DNA of 50,140 nt, from NCBI GenBank assembly GCA_964395315.1, contig CAYNBI010000015.1:1-50140 (forward strand). Direction: 5' to 3'. Below the pieces are notes generated by a model, which was not told the DNA's origin, searched no databases, and was given only the letters and a program-made list of their open reading frames with translations. Below, one piece after another: positions 37,160 to 45,846 of the stretch (within the stretch, counting starts at the first letter, position 1; the number at the start of each line of letters is the position of its first letter). The stretch comes from CAVORB01 sp964395315. Its GTDB lineage: Bacteria; Pseudomonadota; Gammaproteobacteria; Chromatiales; Chromatiaceae. The translations under genes were made by a program, and so were the position numbers.

Positions 37160-37942
37160 ATGAGCGTACCGATCAAATCGGCGCACGAGATCGCGAAGAT
37201 GCGCGTCGCCGGCCGCCTGGCGGCGGAGGTGCTCGAGATGATCGAGTCTCACGTGCGGCCGGGAGTGACGACTGACGAGCTCGACCGCGTCTGCCACGAC
37301 TTCATCGTCAACGAGCAGCACGCGATCCCCGCCCCCCTCGACTACCGCGGCTTTCCGAAATCCATCTGCACCTCGGTGAACCATCAGGTCTGTCACGGCA
37401 TTCCGGGCAACAAGCGGCTGAAGAACGGCGACATCGTCAACATCGACGTCACTGTCATCAAGGACGGCTATCACGGCGATACCAGCAAGATGTTCGTGGT
37501 CGGCGACGCGTCCGTCCTCGCGCGGCGGCTGATCAAGCTTACCCAGGAGGCGATGCGCCTGGGCATCGCGCAGGTGCGGCCCGGGGCAACGCTTGGGGAC
37601 GTTGGCCACGCGATTCAGACGTTCGTCGAGTCCAACAACTACTCGGTGGTGCGCGAGTACTGCGGCCATGGCATCGGCCGGGAGTTTCACGAGGACCCCC
37701 AGGTGCTGCACTACGGAAACCCCGGCGAGGGACTGGAGCTGCGCGAGGGGATGTGCTTCACCGTAGAGCCCATGGTGAACGCCGGCAAACGCTTCATCAA
37801 GCTCCTGCCGGACGGTTGGACGGTCGTCACCAAGGACCGCAGCCTCTCCGCCCAATGGGAGCATACCGTCCTGGTCACCGCTGACGGCCACGAGATCCTC
37901 ACGCTTCGCCAGGAAGAACGCGCAGAATCGGGACAGCAATGA
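37160..37942 (+). CDS. map: Type I methionine aminopeptidase
   Basis: Map removes the initiator methionine from new proteins. The 260-residue protein starts MSVPIKSAHEIAKMRVAGRLAAEVLEMI. It shows the dinuclear metal ligands in NIDVTVIKDGYHGDTSKMF (two Asp), GHGIGREFHEDP (His), CFTVEPMVN (Glu) and QWEHTVLV (Glu). The ATG at 37160 is chosen because the family N-terminus begins there; a start at 37139 would add seven unsupported residues. It is divergent from rpsB and overlaps glnD by four bases. Confidence 0.97.
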   Translation: MSVPIKSAHEIAKMRVAGRLAAEVLEMIESHVRPGVTTDELDRVCHDFIVNEQHAIPAPLDYRGFPKSICTSVNHQVCHGIPGNKRLKNGDIVNIDVTVIKDGYHGDTSKMFVVGDASVLARRLIKLTQEAMRLGIAQVRPGATLGDVGHAIQTFVESNNYSVVREYCGHGIGREFHEDPQVLHYGNPGEGLELREGMCFTVEPMVNAGKRFIKLLPDGWTVVTKDRSLSAQWEHTVLVTADGHEILTLRQEERAESGQQ

Positions 37943-40614
37943 TTGCCGAACGGCATTCGGAGATGGTCACCGCCTTTGCATCGACGGTTCATTTGAGGGA
38001 AGAGCTGGCGGCAGGCGCAAACCCGGTCAAGGCCTTCCGGCAAGCGCTGCGCGAAGGCACCCGCCGCATGTTCGCGTGCTATGACGACGGGATGGCGGTC
38101 TCGGACCTGGTGCTGGCGCGCAGCCTGCTGGTGGACGCCCTCCTGCGCGAGGCATGGGATCGCCACCTGTCCTCTTGCCCCGACGCCGCCCTGGTGGCGG
38201 TGGGCGGGTACGGGCGCGGTGAGCTGCACCCGGCCTCCGACGTGGACATCCTGATCCTGGTCGCACGCTTTGAGCACGGCGCCATCAGCGATGCCATCGA
38301 GGCGCTCATCACCTTCCTCTGGGACATCGGCCTGGAAGTGGGACACAGCGTGCGCACCGTCGAGGAGTGCGTAAGCGAGAGCCGGGCCGACGTCACCGTC
38401 ATGACCAACCTGATCGAGGCGCGCCATCTGGTGGGGGATGCGGCCCTCTTCGAGCGGATGCTCGAGGCCACGGGGCCCAGCCGCATCTGGCCGAGCGAGG
38501 ACTTCTTCGCAGCCAAGACACAGGAGCAGAAGGCACGCTGGCACAAATACGGCGAAACCGCCTACAACCTGGAGCCCAACATCAAGGAGAACCCCGGGGG
38601 CCTGCGGGACATCCAGATGGTCGGCTGGGTGGCGAAGCGCCATTTCGCAGCCCGCGATCTCCACGACCTCGTCGGCCACGGCTTTCTCACCGAGCGTGAG
38701 CATCTCACCCTGATCGAGGGTCAGGCGCTCCTCTGGCGCATCCGTTTCGCTCTCCACCGCCTCGCGGGGCGGCGCGAGGATCGTCTGCTCTTCGACTATC
38801 AGCGCACCCTGGCCAGGGAGTTCGGCTTCATCGACGGCGAGGCCAATCTGGGCGTCGAGCAGTTCATGCAGCAGTATTACCGCACGGTGATGGAGCTTAA
38901 CCGGCTCAACGAGATGCTGCTGCAGCTGTTCGAGGAGGCGATCCTGCTGCACGACCAGCTCGCCCCGCCGGTGGCGATCAACAAGCGTTTCCAGTCCCGC
39001 AGCGGCTTCCTGGAAGTCACGCGCGCGGACGTCTTCCGCCGCAGTCCCGTCGCCCTGCTCGAGGTCTTCCACGTTCTGCAGACGCACCCGCAGCTGCAAG
39101 GGGTACGCGCAAGCACCATCCGCCTGATCCGCGAGAGCCGCCACCACATCGACGACAAGGTCCGCGCGGATCTGCGCGCGCGCAGCCTGTTCATGGAGAT
39201 CTTCCGCTACCCTTCAGGCCTCACCCACGCCCTGCGGCGCATGAACCGCTACGGGGTGCTTGCCGCCTACATCCCGGCCTTCGCCAACATCGTCGGGCGC
39301 ATGCAGTACGATCTGTTCCACGTCTACACGGTCGATGAGCACACATTGCGCCTGGTTCGCAACCTGCGCCGCTTTTGCGTACCCGAGCACGCGGACGAGT
39401 ATCCGCTCGCAAGCGCCATCGCCCATACCATCCCCAAGCTGGAGCTGCTGTACCTCGCTGGCCTGTTCCATGACATTGCCAAGGGGCGCGGTGGCGATCA
39501 CTCACTGATCGGCGCCCGCGATGCCTGGGACTTCTGCCTGCTCCACGGCCTCTCCGAGTACGACGCGCGCTTGGTGGCCTGGCTGGTGGAGAAACACCTG
39601 GTCATGTCCATGACCGCCCAACGCAAGGACACCAGCGATCCAGAGGTCATCCAGACCTTCGCCGCGGAGATCGGCGATACCACCCGGCTCGATTATCTCT
39701 ATCTGCTCACCGTCGCGGACGCGCGCGCCACCAACCCACAGCGATGGAACTCGTGGAAAGAGGCCCTGCTCCGGGAGCTCTACCACGCGACACGCCGAGC
39801 CCTGGTGCGCGGCCTCGACAATCCGCAGGCCCAGGACGAGCTGATCCAGCAAAAACAAACGGAGGCCTTGCGCCTGCTGGAGAAGTACGGCGTGCACGAG
39901 GACACCTGCACGGCACTGTGGATCAAGTTCAGTCTCGACTACTTCCTGCACAATTCGCCGGATGAGATCGCCTGGCAGACCAGACTGGTGCTGGGTGTGC
40001 CGTCCGACGAGCTCCCACTCGTCGCGATTCGGCCGGTCACGGCGCGCGGCGGGACCGAAATCTTTCTCTACAGCCGGGATCAAGCCCACTTGTTTGCCCG
40101 CACCACCGCCCTGCTCGACCAGCTGCGCCTCAGCATCATGGATGCCCGCATCATGACCACCGACGACCACATGGTGCTGAACACCTACTACGTGCTGGAG
40201 TTGGAGGGTTCGCCCATCGGCGAGGAGCTGCGGATGGAGGAGATCCGCTGTGCGCTCACACAAGGCCTTCAGGCTTCACCGCACGACGACGTGCAGGTCC
40301 AACGGAGGCTCCCGCGCCAGTACAAGCATTTCCCGACCATGACAGAGGTCACCTTCACCCCCGACGAGCGCAACCAGCGCACGGTCATGCGCCTCTCCAC
40401 CCTCGACCGCCCGGGACTGCTCGCGGACGTGGGAGCCGTGTTCGACACCTGCGGGATCCGCTTGCAGAACGCGAAGATCGCGACCGTTGGAGCCGAGGTG
40501 GACGATGTGTTCTTCATCACGACCGAGAACGACACCGCCATCGTCTGCGAGTCGGCCCTCGCCTGCTTGCGCAACGAGATCCACCGCCGCGTCGAGAAGG
40601 CCCCGGCCGCCTGA
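37939..40614 (+). CDS. glnD: Bifunctional uridylyltransferase/uridylyl-removing enzyme (PII sensor)
   Basis: GlnD senses glutamine and adds or removes UMP on PII proteins, controlling nitrogen assimilation. The 891-residue protein has the full set of domains. The nucleotidyltransferase domain carries VGGYGRGELHPASDVDILIL, with metal aspartates 101 and 103. An HD domain for UMP removal lies near residue 508 (LFHDIAKGRGGDHS). Two C-terminal ACT domains cover about 700-780 and 812-885 (TVMRLSTLDRPGLLADVGAVFDTCGI). It overlaps map by four bases (ATGA). No PII or glutamine synthetase gene lies in the window. Confidence 0.97.
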   Translation: MIAERHSEMVTAFASTVHLREELAAGANPVKAFRQALREGTRRMFACYDDGMAVSDLVLARSLLVDALLREAWDRHLSSCPDAALVAVGGYGRGELHPASDVDILILVARFEHGAISDAIEALITFLWDIGLEVGHSVRTVEECVSESRADVTVMTNLIEARHLVGDAALFERMLEATGPSRIWPSEDFFAAKTQEQKARWHKYGETAYNLEPNIKENPGGLRDIQMVGWVAKRHFAARDLHDLVGHGFLTEREHLTLIEGQALLWRIRFALHRLAGRREDRLLFDYQRTLAREFGFIDGEANLGVEQFMQQYYRTVMELNRLNEMLLQLFEEAILLHDQLAPPVAINKRFQSRSGFLEVTRADVFRRSPVALLEVFHVLQTHPQLQGVRASTIRLIRESRHHIDDKVRADLRARSLFMEIFRYPSGLTHALRRMNRYGVLAAYIPAFANIVGRMQYDLFHVYTVDEHTLRLVRNLRRFCVPEHADEYPLASAIAHTIPKLELLYLAGLFHDIAKGRGGDHSLIGARDAWDFCLLHGLSEYDARLVAWLVEKHLVMSMTAQRKDTSDPEVIQTFAAEIGDTTRLDYLYLLTVADARATNPQRWNSWKEALLRELYHATRRALVRGLDNPQAQDELIQQKQTEALRLLEKYGVHEDTCTALWIKFSLDYFLHNSPDEIAWQTRLVLGVPSDELPLVAIRPVTARGGTEIFLYSRDQAHLFARTTALLDQLRLSIMDARIMTTDDHMVLNTYYVLELEGSPIGEELRMEEIRCALTQGLQASPHDDVQVQRRLPRQYKHFPTMTEVTFTPDERNQRTVMRLSTLDRPGLLADVGAVFDTCGIRLQNAKIATVGAEVDDVFFITTENDTAIVCESALACLRNEIHRRVEKAPAA

Positions 40615-40827
40615 TTCCCGAACGCCCCCATGCGCCGCCCCGGGAGCGCCGCCTAAACGAAAACGCGCGCCGTTCGGCGACGGTCAGCAGAAATCACAGA
40701 CACCTGACACGAGGCGGGCTCTGCGTCCGACGGGGCGGCTCGGGAGGTCAGTGACCGATTCCGCAGCATAATCGTGCGGGACCAAGGGGGTTCCCGGCCT
40801 GCCCTTCGATCGGCCCCCTCGGGCGAC

Positions 40828-41706
40828 TCAGACGACGAGCGAGCCGAGTTGCCAGGTCGGGCGGATCGCCGCCGAAACGGCATCCATACCGCGCGCCAGC
40901 CCGGTGCCCACCAGCGCCGAGTCGATGCCGCAGCGGTTGGCCCCGAGGATGTCCGTGGCCATCTGGTCCCCGATCATGACCAGGCGTCCTCCGCTCAGGC
41001 GCCGGCGCGCCGCGTCGAACATGGGTCGATGCGGCTTGCCGAGGGCCACAATGGGTTTGGACATCCCGGGATAACGCTCGCGTATCACGGCTTCGAGCAT
41101 GACGGCCAAACCGCCAGCGGTGAAGCCGTAGCGACCGGGCGCCACCGGATAGATGAGATCGGGGTTGCAGAGCAGCAGGTGCGTTGGGAGGCCGGCGTCG
41201 AGACGTCGCAGGATCAGGCTAAGGGCGTAATCCATCAGCTCCAGGCAAGGAAATCCCTGCTGATCGGCAATGACCACGACCTCGGCATCCGTCCCGGCCG
41301 AAACCACGCGGCCGCCCGCGCGCCCCACGTAACGCGCGGAGTCCGCCGGCCCGAGCACGAGACAGCCGGCCCCTTCGAGACGCCATTCCCTAAAGTACTC
41401 CTCGAGCAGGAGGCCGGAGGTGAGGATGCAGTCAGCCGGAATCTCGAAACCCGCCGCGGAGAACTCCCGCGCCAGCGTCTCGGGCAAGCGACTCGCAGAG
41501 TTGGTCAGGACGAGATAGGGCTTTCCGGCATCGACAAGGCGCTTGAGAAACCCCTCCGCCCCGGGCAATGCACCCGTCTTGTCGACTAGGACGCCATAAG
41601 CGTCGAGAAGAAAGCCATCGTAGGCGCCGATCAGCTCGGCGGCAGAGATGCGCACCGCCTCAGTGCCCGCGATCATCGCGTCGACAACTCCCGGCTTGAT
41701 CGGCAT
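40828..41706 (-). CDS. HAD-IIA family phosphatase (NagD/hyp4-like)
   Basis: The 292-residue cytosolic protein belongs to HAD subfamily IIA. Motif I is DAYGVL (nucleophile Asp35), motif II LTNSAS, motif III GKPHRP, motif IV MIGDQMATDI. The position of the usual second aspartate of motif I (DxD) is tyrosine, as DxW or DxY in the uncharacterised HAD-IIA-hyp4 group. Activity on sugar phosphates or nucleotides is typical of the subfamily, but the substrate is unknown. It lies 63 bp after the LysM protein gene on the same strand and converges with glnD, separated by 213 bp without visible features. Confidence 0.88.
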   Translation of the reverse strand: MPIKPGVVDAMIAGTEAVRISAAELIGAYDGFLLDAYGVLVDKTGALPGAEGFLKRLVDAGKPYLVLTNSASRLPETLAREFSAAGFEIPADCILTSGLLLEEYFREWRLEGAGCLVLGPADSARYVGRAGGRVVSAGTDAEVVVIADQQGFPCLELMDYALSLILRRLDAGLPTHLLLCNPDLIYPVAPGRYGFTAGGLAVMLEAVIRERYPGMSKPIVALGKPHRPMFDAARRRLSGGRLVMIGDQMATDILGANRCGIDSALVGTGLARGMDAVSAAIRPTWQLGSLVV

Positions 41707-41769
41707 GGACTGGACAGTGACGAGCGCGGACGGCGGCGCCCACCGCTCGCGTCGCCTCTTTACCGATGC

Positions 41770-43785
41770 TTAGGGTATGACCAGGGTCATGCCGGGAAAG
41801 ACCCTGTCCGGATTCTCAAGCAGATGCCGATTGGCCTCGAAGATCTCCGGCCAGCGATTTCCGTCTCCGTACACCTCCCTGCTGATCTTGGCCAGGGTGT
41901 CGTTGCGCTGCACCGGATATACACTGCGCGCGGACATGGACTGGGCAAGTAGGTACTGCTTGTCGCGCAAGGCATGCTCGAGCCGGCTTCGCTCCTCATT
42001 CCAGGCCGCCTTGTCCATGTCCCCCCTCTTGTTGTGCAGATCGCGTAGCGACTGGAGGTACTCGGCCGCGGCCCCCTGGACCTGCTCATCGGAGACCGTC
42101 CCGCCTTCGCTCGCGGGCAGCTTGCCCCGGAGCTCCGTCAGCCCCGTCTCGGCCTCTTGGAGCCGCGCCTGGAGGTCGCCAACCTCGCCTTCCCTCGCGG
42201 TCAGCTGCGCCTGGAGCTTCCCGCGCTCTTGGGCCGCCGCCTGCTCGGCCTGGGCCAGCTGTGCTTGCAGCGCCTGCACCTCGGACGCGGCCCGCTCCTC
42301 GGTTTCTCGCAGGCGCTGCTCGAGATCAGTAGCCTGTTTCGTGGCCGCGCCGAGCCTGGTGTCCAGCTCCGCGGCCTTCTTCTGCTCCGCCTCGAGGCCG
42401 GCCTGCAGATCGGACTTGTCCTTCTGCAGCCGCTCCACGGCGGCCACCGCACCCGCGTGGGTCTCCTGAAGCATCTTGTGTTTCTGCCCGAGATCTTCCG
42501 CCTCCTGACGGGCACTGGCCAGCTCCGAGATCAGGTCGCTCTTCTCCGTCTCAAGCTTGGCCTTGACCTCCGCGGCGGCCGCCAACGCCGTGGCATGCGC
42601 CTGTTCCTGCTGCTCGATCCGCGCCTGCAGGTCCGCCGCCTTCGCTTCCGAGGCATCCAGTGCCGTCTGTACCTCGGCGCGCCTTTTCTCCAGCTCCCCG
42701 CTCGCGGTCTCCGCGGCCGTCAGTCGCCCCGCCAGTTCGTCCCTCTCGCTCGTGAGGGTCTGGTTGGCGCCCTCAAGCTCGGCCACGCGCGCCTCCAGGG
42801 ACGCGATGCGTTTGTTCCCCTCTTCCGCCGCGGACAGGGCTTGCGCCTGCATATTCTGCAGGGTCTGATACTCGGTCGTCAGGCCAGCGAGCTTGGCCTG
42901 CGCCTGCTCCACTTCGCCGGACTTCGCGGCAAGCTGCGTTTGGAGATCGGCGACCGCGGCCTGAAGACGCTCGTTCTCGGCCAGGGCCTGCCGCTGGGCC
43001 TCCTGGGCCGCGGCGAGATCCTGACCGATCGCATCCTTGTGCTCGCGCGTCTGCATCAGTTCGGATTCAAGACCCGCCTTGGCGTCGGCAACGAGCTGCA
43101 GCTCCGTCTGGGTCGCGCTCAGCTTCGCCTGCAACGACTCGAGCTGAAGCCGTGACTCGGCGAGGACCTGGCGCTGGGCCTCGATCTCTGCGGTCAGCTT
43201 TCGCTTGTCCTCCTGTAGGCCGAGATTGGCGGTTAAGGCCTGGTCCCGCAGCGCCTCCAGCTCCGCGAAGCGATGACCTAGCTGCTCCTTCTCCGCCTGA
43301 CGCTGTTGCTCCGACTCGGCTCGCTCACGCAGCGCCTGCTGCGCTTGGTCGGCCCCCATCCTCGCCTGAGCAAGATCGCCGGCGCATCGCGCTCTCTCCT
43401 CCGCCAGCGCCCTCCGAGCGCTCTCCCCCTCCGCGTTTACCTGCTCCAGGCGTGATAACTGACCCCGCAGCTCGGCAGCCTCCAACTCCTTCTCTCTCAA
43501 GACCTGCTGTAGACGTTCGGCTTCCTGCTCCATCCCTTTTTGGCGGGCCTGCAGTGCCGCCAAGGTATCGAATGCCCGGCGCGCGTCCTCAGCCACCTGG
43601 ACTGGGAGCACAGCTTGGGCCTCTGCGCCCGAACCTGACTGGGCTTCCTGGCCGGCGGACGGAAACGCCAGGGCGGCCCCCGCCAGGGCCAGGGAGCCGG
43701 CAATGAGTTGTCGGCGCTGACCGGCAATGAGCGTCGGGGCGAAAGGGTTGTGGCAGGAATTATTGGTGTCGGGAGTGGTACTCAT
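41770..43785 (-). CDS. Exported long coiled-coil protein with C-terminal LysM domain
   Basis: The 671-residue product begins with a twin-arginine-like leader (Arg24-Arg25, AGQRRQLIAGSLALAGAALAFPSAGQ), then carries about 500 residues of Ala/Glu/Gln/Leu-rich coiled coil. It ends with a LysM domain (YPVQRNDTLAKISREVYGDGNRWPEIFEANRHLLENPDRVFPGMTLVIP), which binds peptidoglycan. A FimV-like or cell-wall organising role is possible but inferred. ATG 43785 has a GGGGA site; the longer open frame runs into sohB in another frame. A TATACT -10 hexamer near 43840, without a good -35, may drive it. The protein is not recognised beyond its domains. Confidence 0.85.
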   Translation of the reverse strand: MSTTPDTNNSCHNPFAPTLIAGQRRQLIAGSLALAGAALAFPSAGQEAQSGSGAEAQAVLPVQVAEDARRAFDTLAALQARQKGMEQEAERLQQVLREKELEAAELRGQLSRLEQVNAEGESARRALAEERARCAGDLAQARMGADQAQQALRERAESEQQRQAEKEQLGHRFAELEALRDQALTANLGLQEDKRKLTAEIEAQRQVLAESRLQLESLQAKLSATQTELQLVADAKAGLESELMQTREHKDAIGQDLAAAQEAQRQALAENERLQAAVADLQTQLAAKSGEVEQAQAKLAGLTTEYQTLQNMQAQALSAAEEGNKRIASLEARVAELEGANQTLTSERDELAGRLTAAETASGELEKRRAEVQTALDASEAKAADLQARIEQQEQAHATALAAAAEVKAKLETEKSDLISELASARQEAEDLGQKHKMLQETHAGAVAAVERLQKDKSDLQAGLEAEQKKAAELDTRLGAATKQATDLEQRLRETEERAASEVQALQAQLAQAEQAAAQERGKLQAQLTAREGEVGDLQARLQEAETGLTELRGKLPASEGGTVSDEQVQGAAAEYLQSLRDLHNKRGDMDKAAWNEERSRLEHALRDKQYLLAQSMSARSVYPVQRNDTLAKISREVYGDGNRWPEIFEANRHLLENPDRVFPGMTLVIP

Positions 43786-43918
43786 GGTGCTTCCCCATCG
43801 TCTCTGGCGGTGGTGGTGGCGACCTCGGCGTCGCAGGCTCGGAAGTATAAGCGAGGTAGCGGATTGCCGGCGGCTGGAATTCTGGACGGAAGAACAGTTC
43901 TTGCTGACAGGCTGCTGG

Positions 43919-44911
43919 TCAGCGGAGCCCGAGCGTCCTGAGGAAGGCCTCGACCGAGGCGAGCAAGCGCTCGACCGGCCGTTTGCGCGCCTCGTAGGAC
44001 ACGAGAAGGATGTCGGCCTGTCCGCGCGCATCCATGAGGTAGTCGTCACTGGTCTTGATCTCGTCCACCAGGCCCAGATCCAGCGCCTGCCTGCCGTGCC
44101 AGTACTCGCCCGTAGCGACTCTTGGGACGTCAAGCCGCGGGCGGTACTCGCTGATGAAATCCTTGAACAGCAGATGGGTGTCCTCCAGCTGCTGGCGCAG
44201 TTTCTCCCGGCCCGCCTCCGTATTCTCACCGAACAGGGTCAGGGTACGCTTGTACTCCCCCGCAGTATGGAGCTCGAAATCGACGCCGCTCTGCTCCAGC
44301 AGGCGATGGAAGTTGGGCAACTGGGCCACCACGCCGATTGAGCCCACCACGGCGAAGGGAGCCGCGATGATGCGGTCGGCCACGCAGGCCATGAGGTAGC
44401 CTCCGCTCGCTGCGACCTTGTCGACGGACACCGTAAGCGCGACCTTGTGCTCGCGCACCCGCGCCAGCTGCGAGGCGGCGAGCCCGTGCTCGGTGACCAT
44501 GCCGCCCGCGTTCTCCAGCCGCACCAGCACCTCGTCGCCGTCTCCCGCCTCCATCAGCACACCGGTGATGACCTCCCGCAGGGACGCGACCTCCGTCGCC
44601 TTGATGTCGCCGTGGAAATCGACGACGAAGATCCGTTTCCGTCCCTTGCCCTCCCCCTTCTGGCGCCGTTTCTCGGCCTTCTCGTCGGATTTTAGGATCT
44701 TGCGGAAGGTCTTCTGTGGCAGGGATGCCCGCTTGAGCGTGCGCGCCATGTCGCGGTACTTGTCGTTGAGGTCTTCCACCTCGAGCCGATCGCCGTCGAA
44801 TCGGCGTCCCCGCCGCGCGCGTACGAGCAGGACGAGCAGCAGCCCGATCCCAATCAGAAGGGTCAGGGTCTTGGCGAGAAAGAGTCCGTACTCGATCAAG
44901 GCATCAATCAC
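43919..44911 (-). CDS. sohB: Inner-membrane serine protease SohB
   Basis: SohB is an S49-family signal-peptide-peptidase-like protease with its active site in the periplasm. The 330-residue protein has an N-terminal membrane segment (about residues 8-31) and a basic charged linker (KRRQKGEGKGRKR). The protease domain follows with nucleophile Ser169 in VAASGGYLMACVADRI and general-base Lys221 in GEYKRTLTLFG. The family usually measures about 350 residues, so it is complete. It lies 133 bp upstream of the LysM gene and 27 bp after thyA in the minus-strand direction. Confidence 0.94.
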   Translation of the reverse strand: MIDALIEYGLFLAKTLTLLIGIGLLLVLLVRARRGRRFDGDRLEVEDLNDKYRDMARTLKRASLPQKTFRKILKSDEKAEKRRQKGEGKGRKRIFVVDFHGDIKATEVASLREVITGVLMEAGDGDEVLVRLENAGGMVTEHGLAASQLARVREHKVALTVSVDKVAASGGYLMACVADRIIAAPFAVVGSIGVVAQLPNFHRLLEQSGVDFELHTAGEYKRTLTLFGENTEAGREKLRQQLEDTHLLFKDFISEYRPRLDVPRVATGEYWHGRQALDLGLVDEIKTSDDYLMDARGQADILLVSYEARKRPVERLLASVEAFLRTLGLR

Positions 44912-44938
44912 GGCGGGGTCCTGCGATGGTCGATCCGG

Positions 44939-45778
44939 CTACACGGCGATCGGGGCGCGGATCGCCGGATGGGCATCGTAGCCCTCGACGACGAAATCCT
45001 CCAGCGCGTAGTCGAACAGGGAGGGCGGGCGGCGGGCGAGCACCAGCCGCGGCAGGGGGCGCGGCGTGCGGCCTAGCTGGGCGAAGACGATCTCGTCGGT
45101 GAGATGGTTACGGTAGAGGTGGACGTCGCCGAAGGTGTGCACGAACTCACCGGCCTCCAGGTCGCACTGCTGGGCAACCATGTGCGTCAGCAAGGCGTAG
45201 CTCGCGATGTTGAAAGGGACCCCGAGGAACAAGTCTGCGCTTCGCTGGTAGAGCTGGCAGGACAGCCTGCCGCCGGCCACGTAGAACTGGAACAGGCAGT
45301 GGCAGGGCGCCAGCGCCATCCGTCCGCGAGCGGGGTTGTCCCGCGGAGCCAGCCCGGGCAAGGGCAGGTCAGCGGGATTCCAGGCGCTGACCAGGAGCCG
45401 GCGGGAATCGGGGTCGCGCCGGATGTCCGCGACCAGGGCCGCGATCTGGTCGATGTGTGTACCGTCCGGGCGGCCCCAGCTGCGCCACTGGCGTCCGTAG
45501 ATGGGACCCAGATCGCCGTCATCGGCGGCCCATTCGTCCCAGATCGAGACGCCCCGCTGCTTGAGCCAGTTGTTGTCGGTGGATCCGCTCAGAAACCACA
45601 GGAGCTCGTAGATGACGCTCTTGAGGTGGATCTTCTTGGTGGTCACCAGCGGAAACCCGCGCGCAAGGTCGAACCGCATCTGACGGCCGAACACCGAGCG
45701 CGTGCCCACCCCTGTGCGGTCGTCCTTGTCGACACCGTTTTCGACCACATCCCGCAGGAGATCGAGGTATTGCTGCAT
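44939..45778 (-). CDS. thyA: Thymidylate synthase
   Basis: ThyA methylates dUMP to dTMP using methylene-tetrahydrofolate. The 279-residue protein begins MQQYLDLLRDVVENGVDKDDRTGVGTRSVFG and has LAPCHCLFQFYV with catalytic Cys159, QRSADLFLGVPFNIASYALLTHM and the HTFGDVHLYRNH segment. It is about 15 residues longer than the 264-residue Escherichia coli enzyme. The difference is an insert near residues 140-153 (PLPGLAPRDNPARG) just before the catalytic loop. It follows gpmI by 68 bp. Confidence 0.96.
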   Translation of the reverse strand: MQQYLDLLRDVVENGVDKDDRTGVGTRSVFGRQMRFDLARGFPLVTTKKIHLKSVIYELLWFLSGSTDNNWLKQRGVSIWDEWAADDGDLGPIYGRQWRSWGRPDGTHIDQIAALVADIRRDPDSRRLLVSAWNPADLPLPGLAPRDNPARGRMALAPCHCLFQFYVAGGRLSCQLYQRSADLFLGVPFNIASYALLTHMVAQQCDLEAGEFVHTFGDVHLYRNHLTDEIVFAQLGRTPRPLPRLVLARRPPSLFDYALEDFVVEGYDAHPAIRAPIAV

Positions 45779-45846
45779 CGCGGTGTCGCCCTCAGCCGAT
45801 CAGGGGTGCGGGAAGAGGCTGCGGCAAGGCAGTAGCCTGCATGAGA

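Noticed and set aside
36663..37163. 166-codon plus-strand frame in the map-rpsB gap
   Set aside because: Overlaps the S2 leader, terminator and promoters, lacks a ribosome site and has no family resemblance.
40615..40827. Bidirectional terminator between glnD and the HAD gene
   Set aside because: The convergent gap would suit one, but no stem with a T-run was found.
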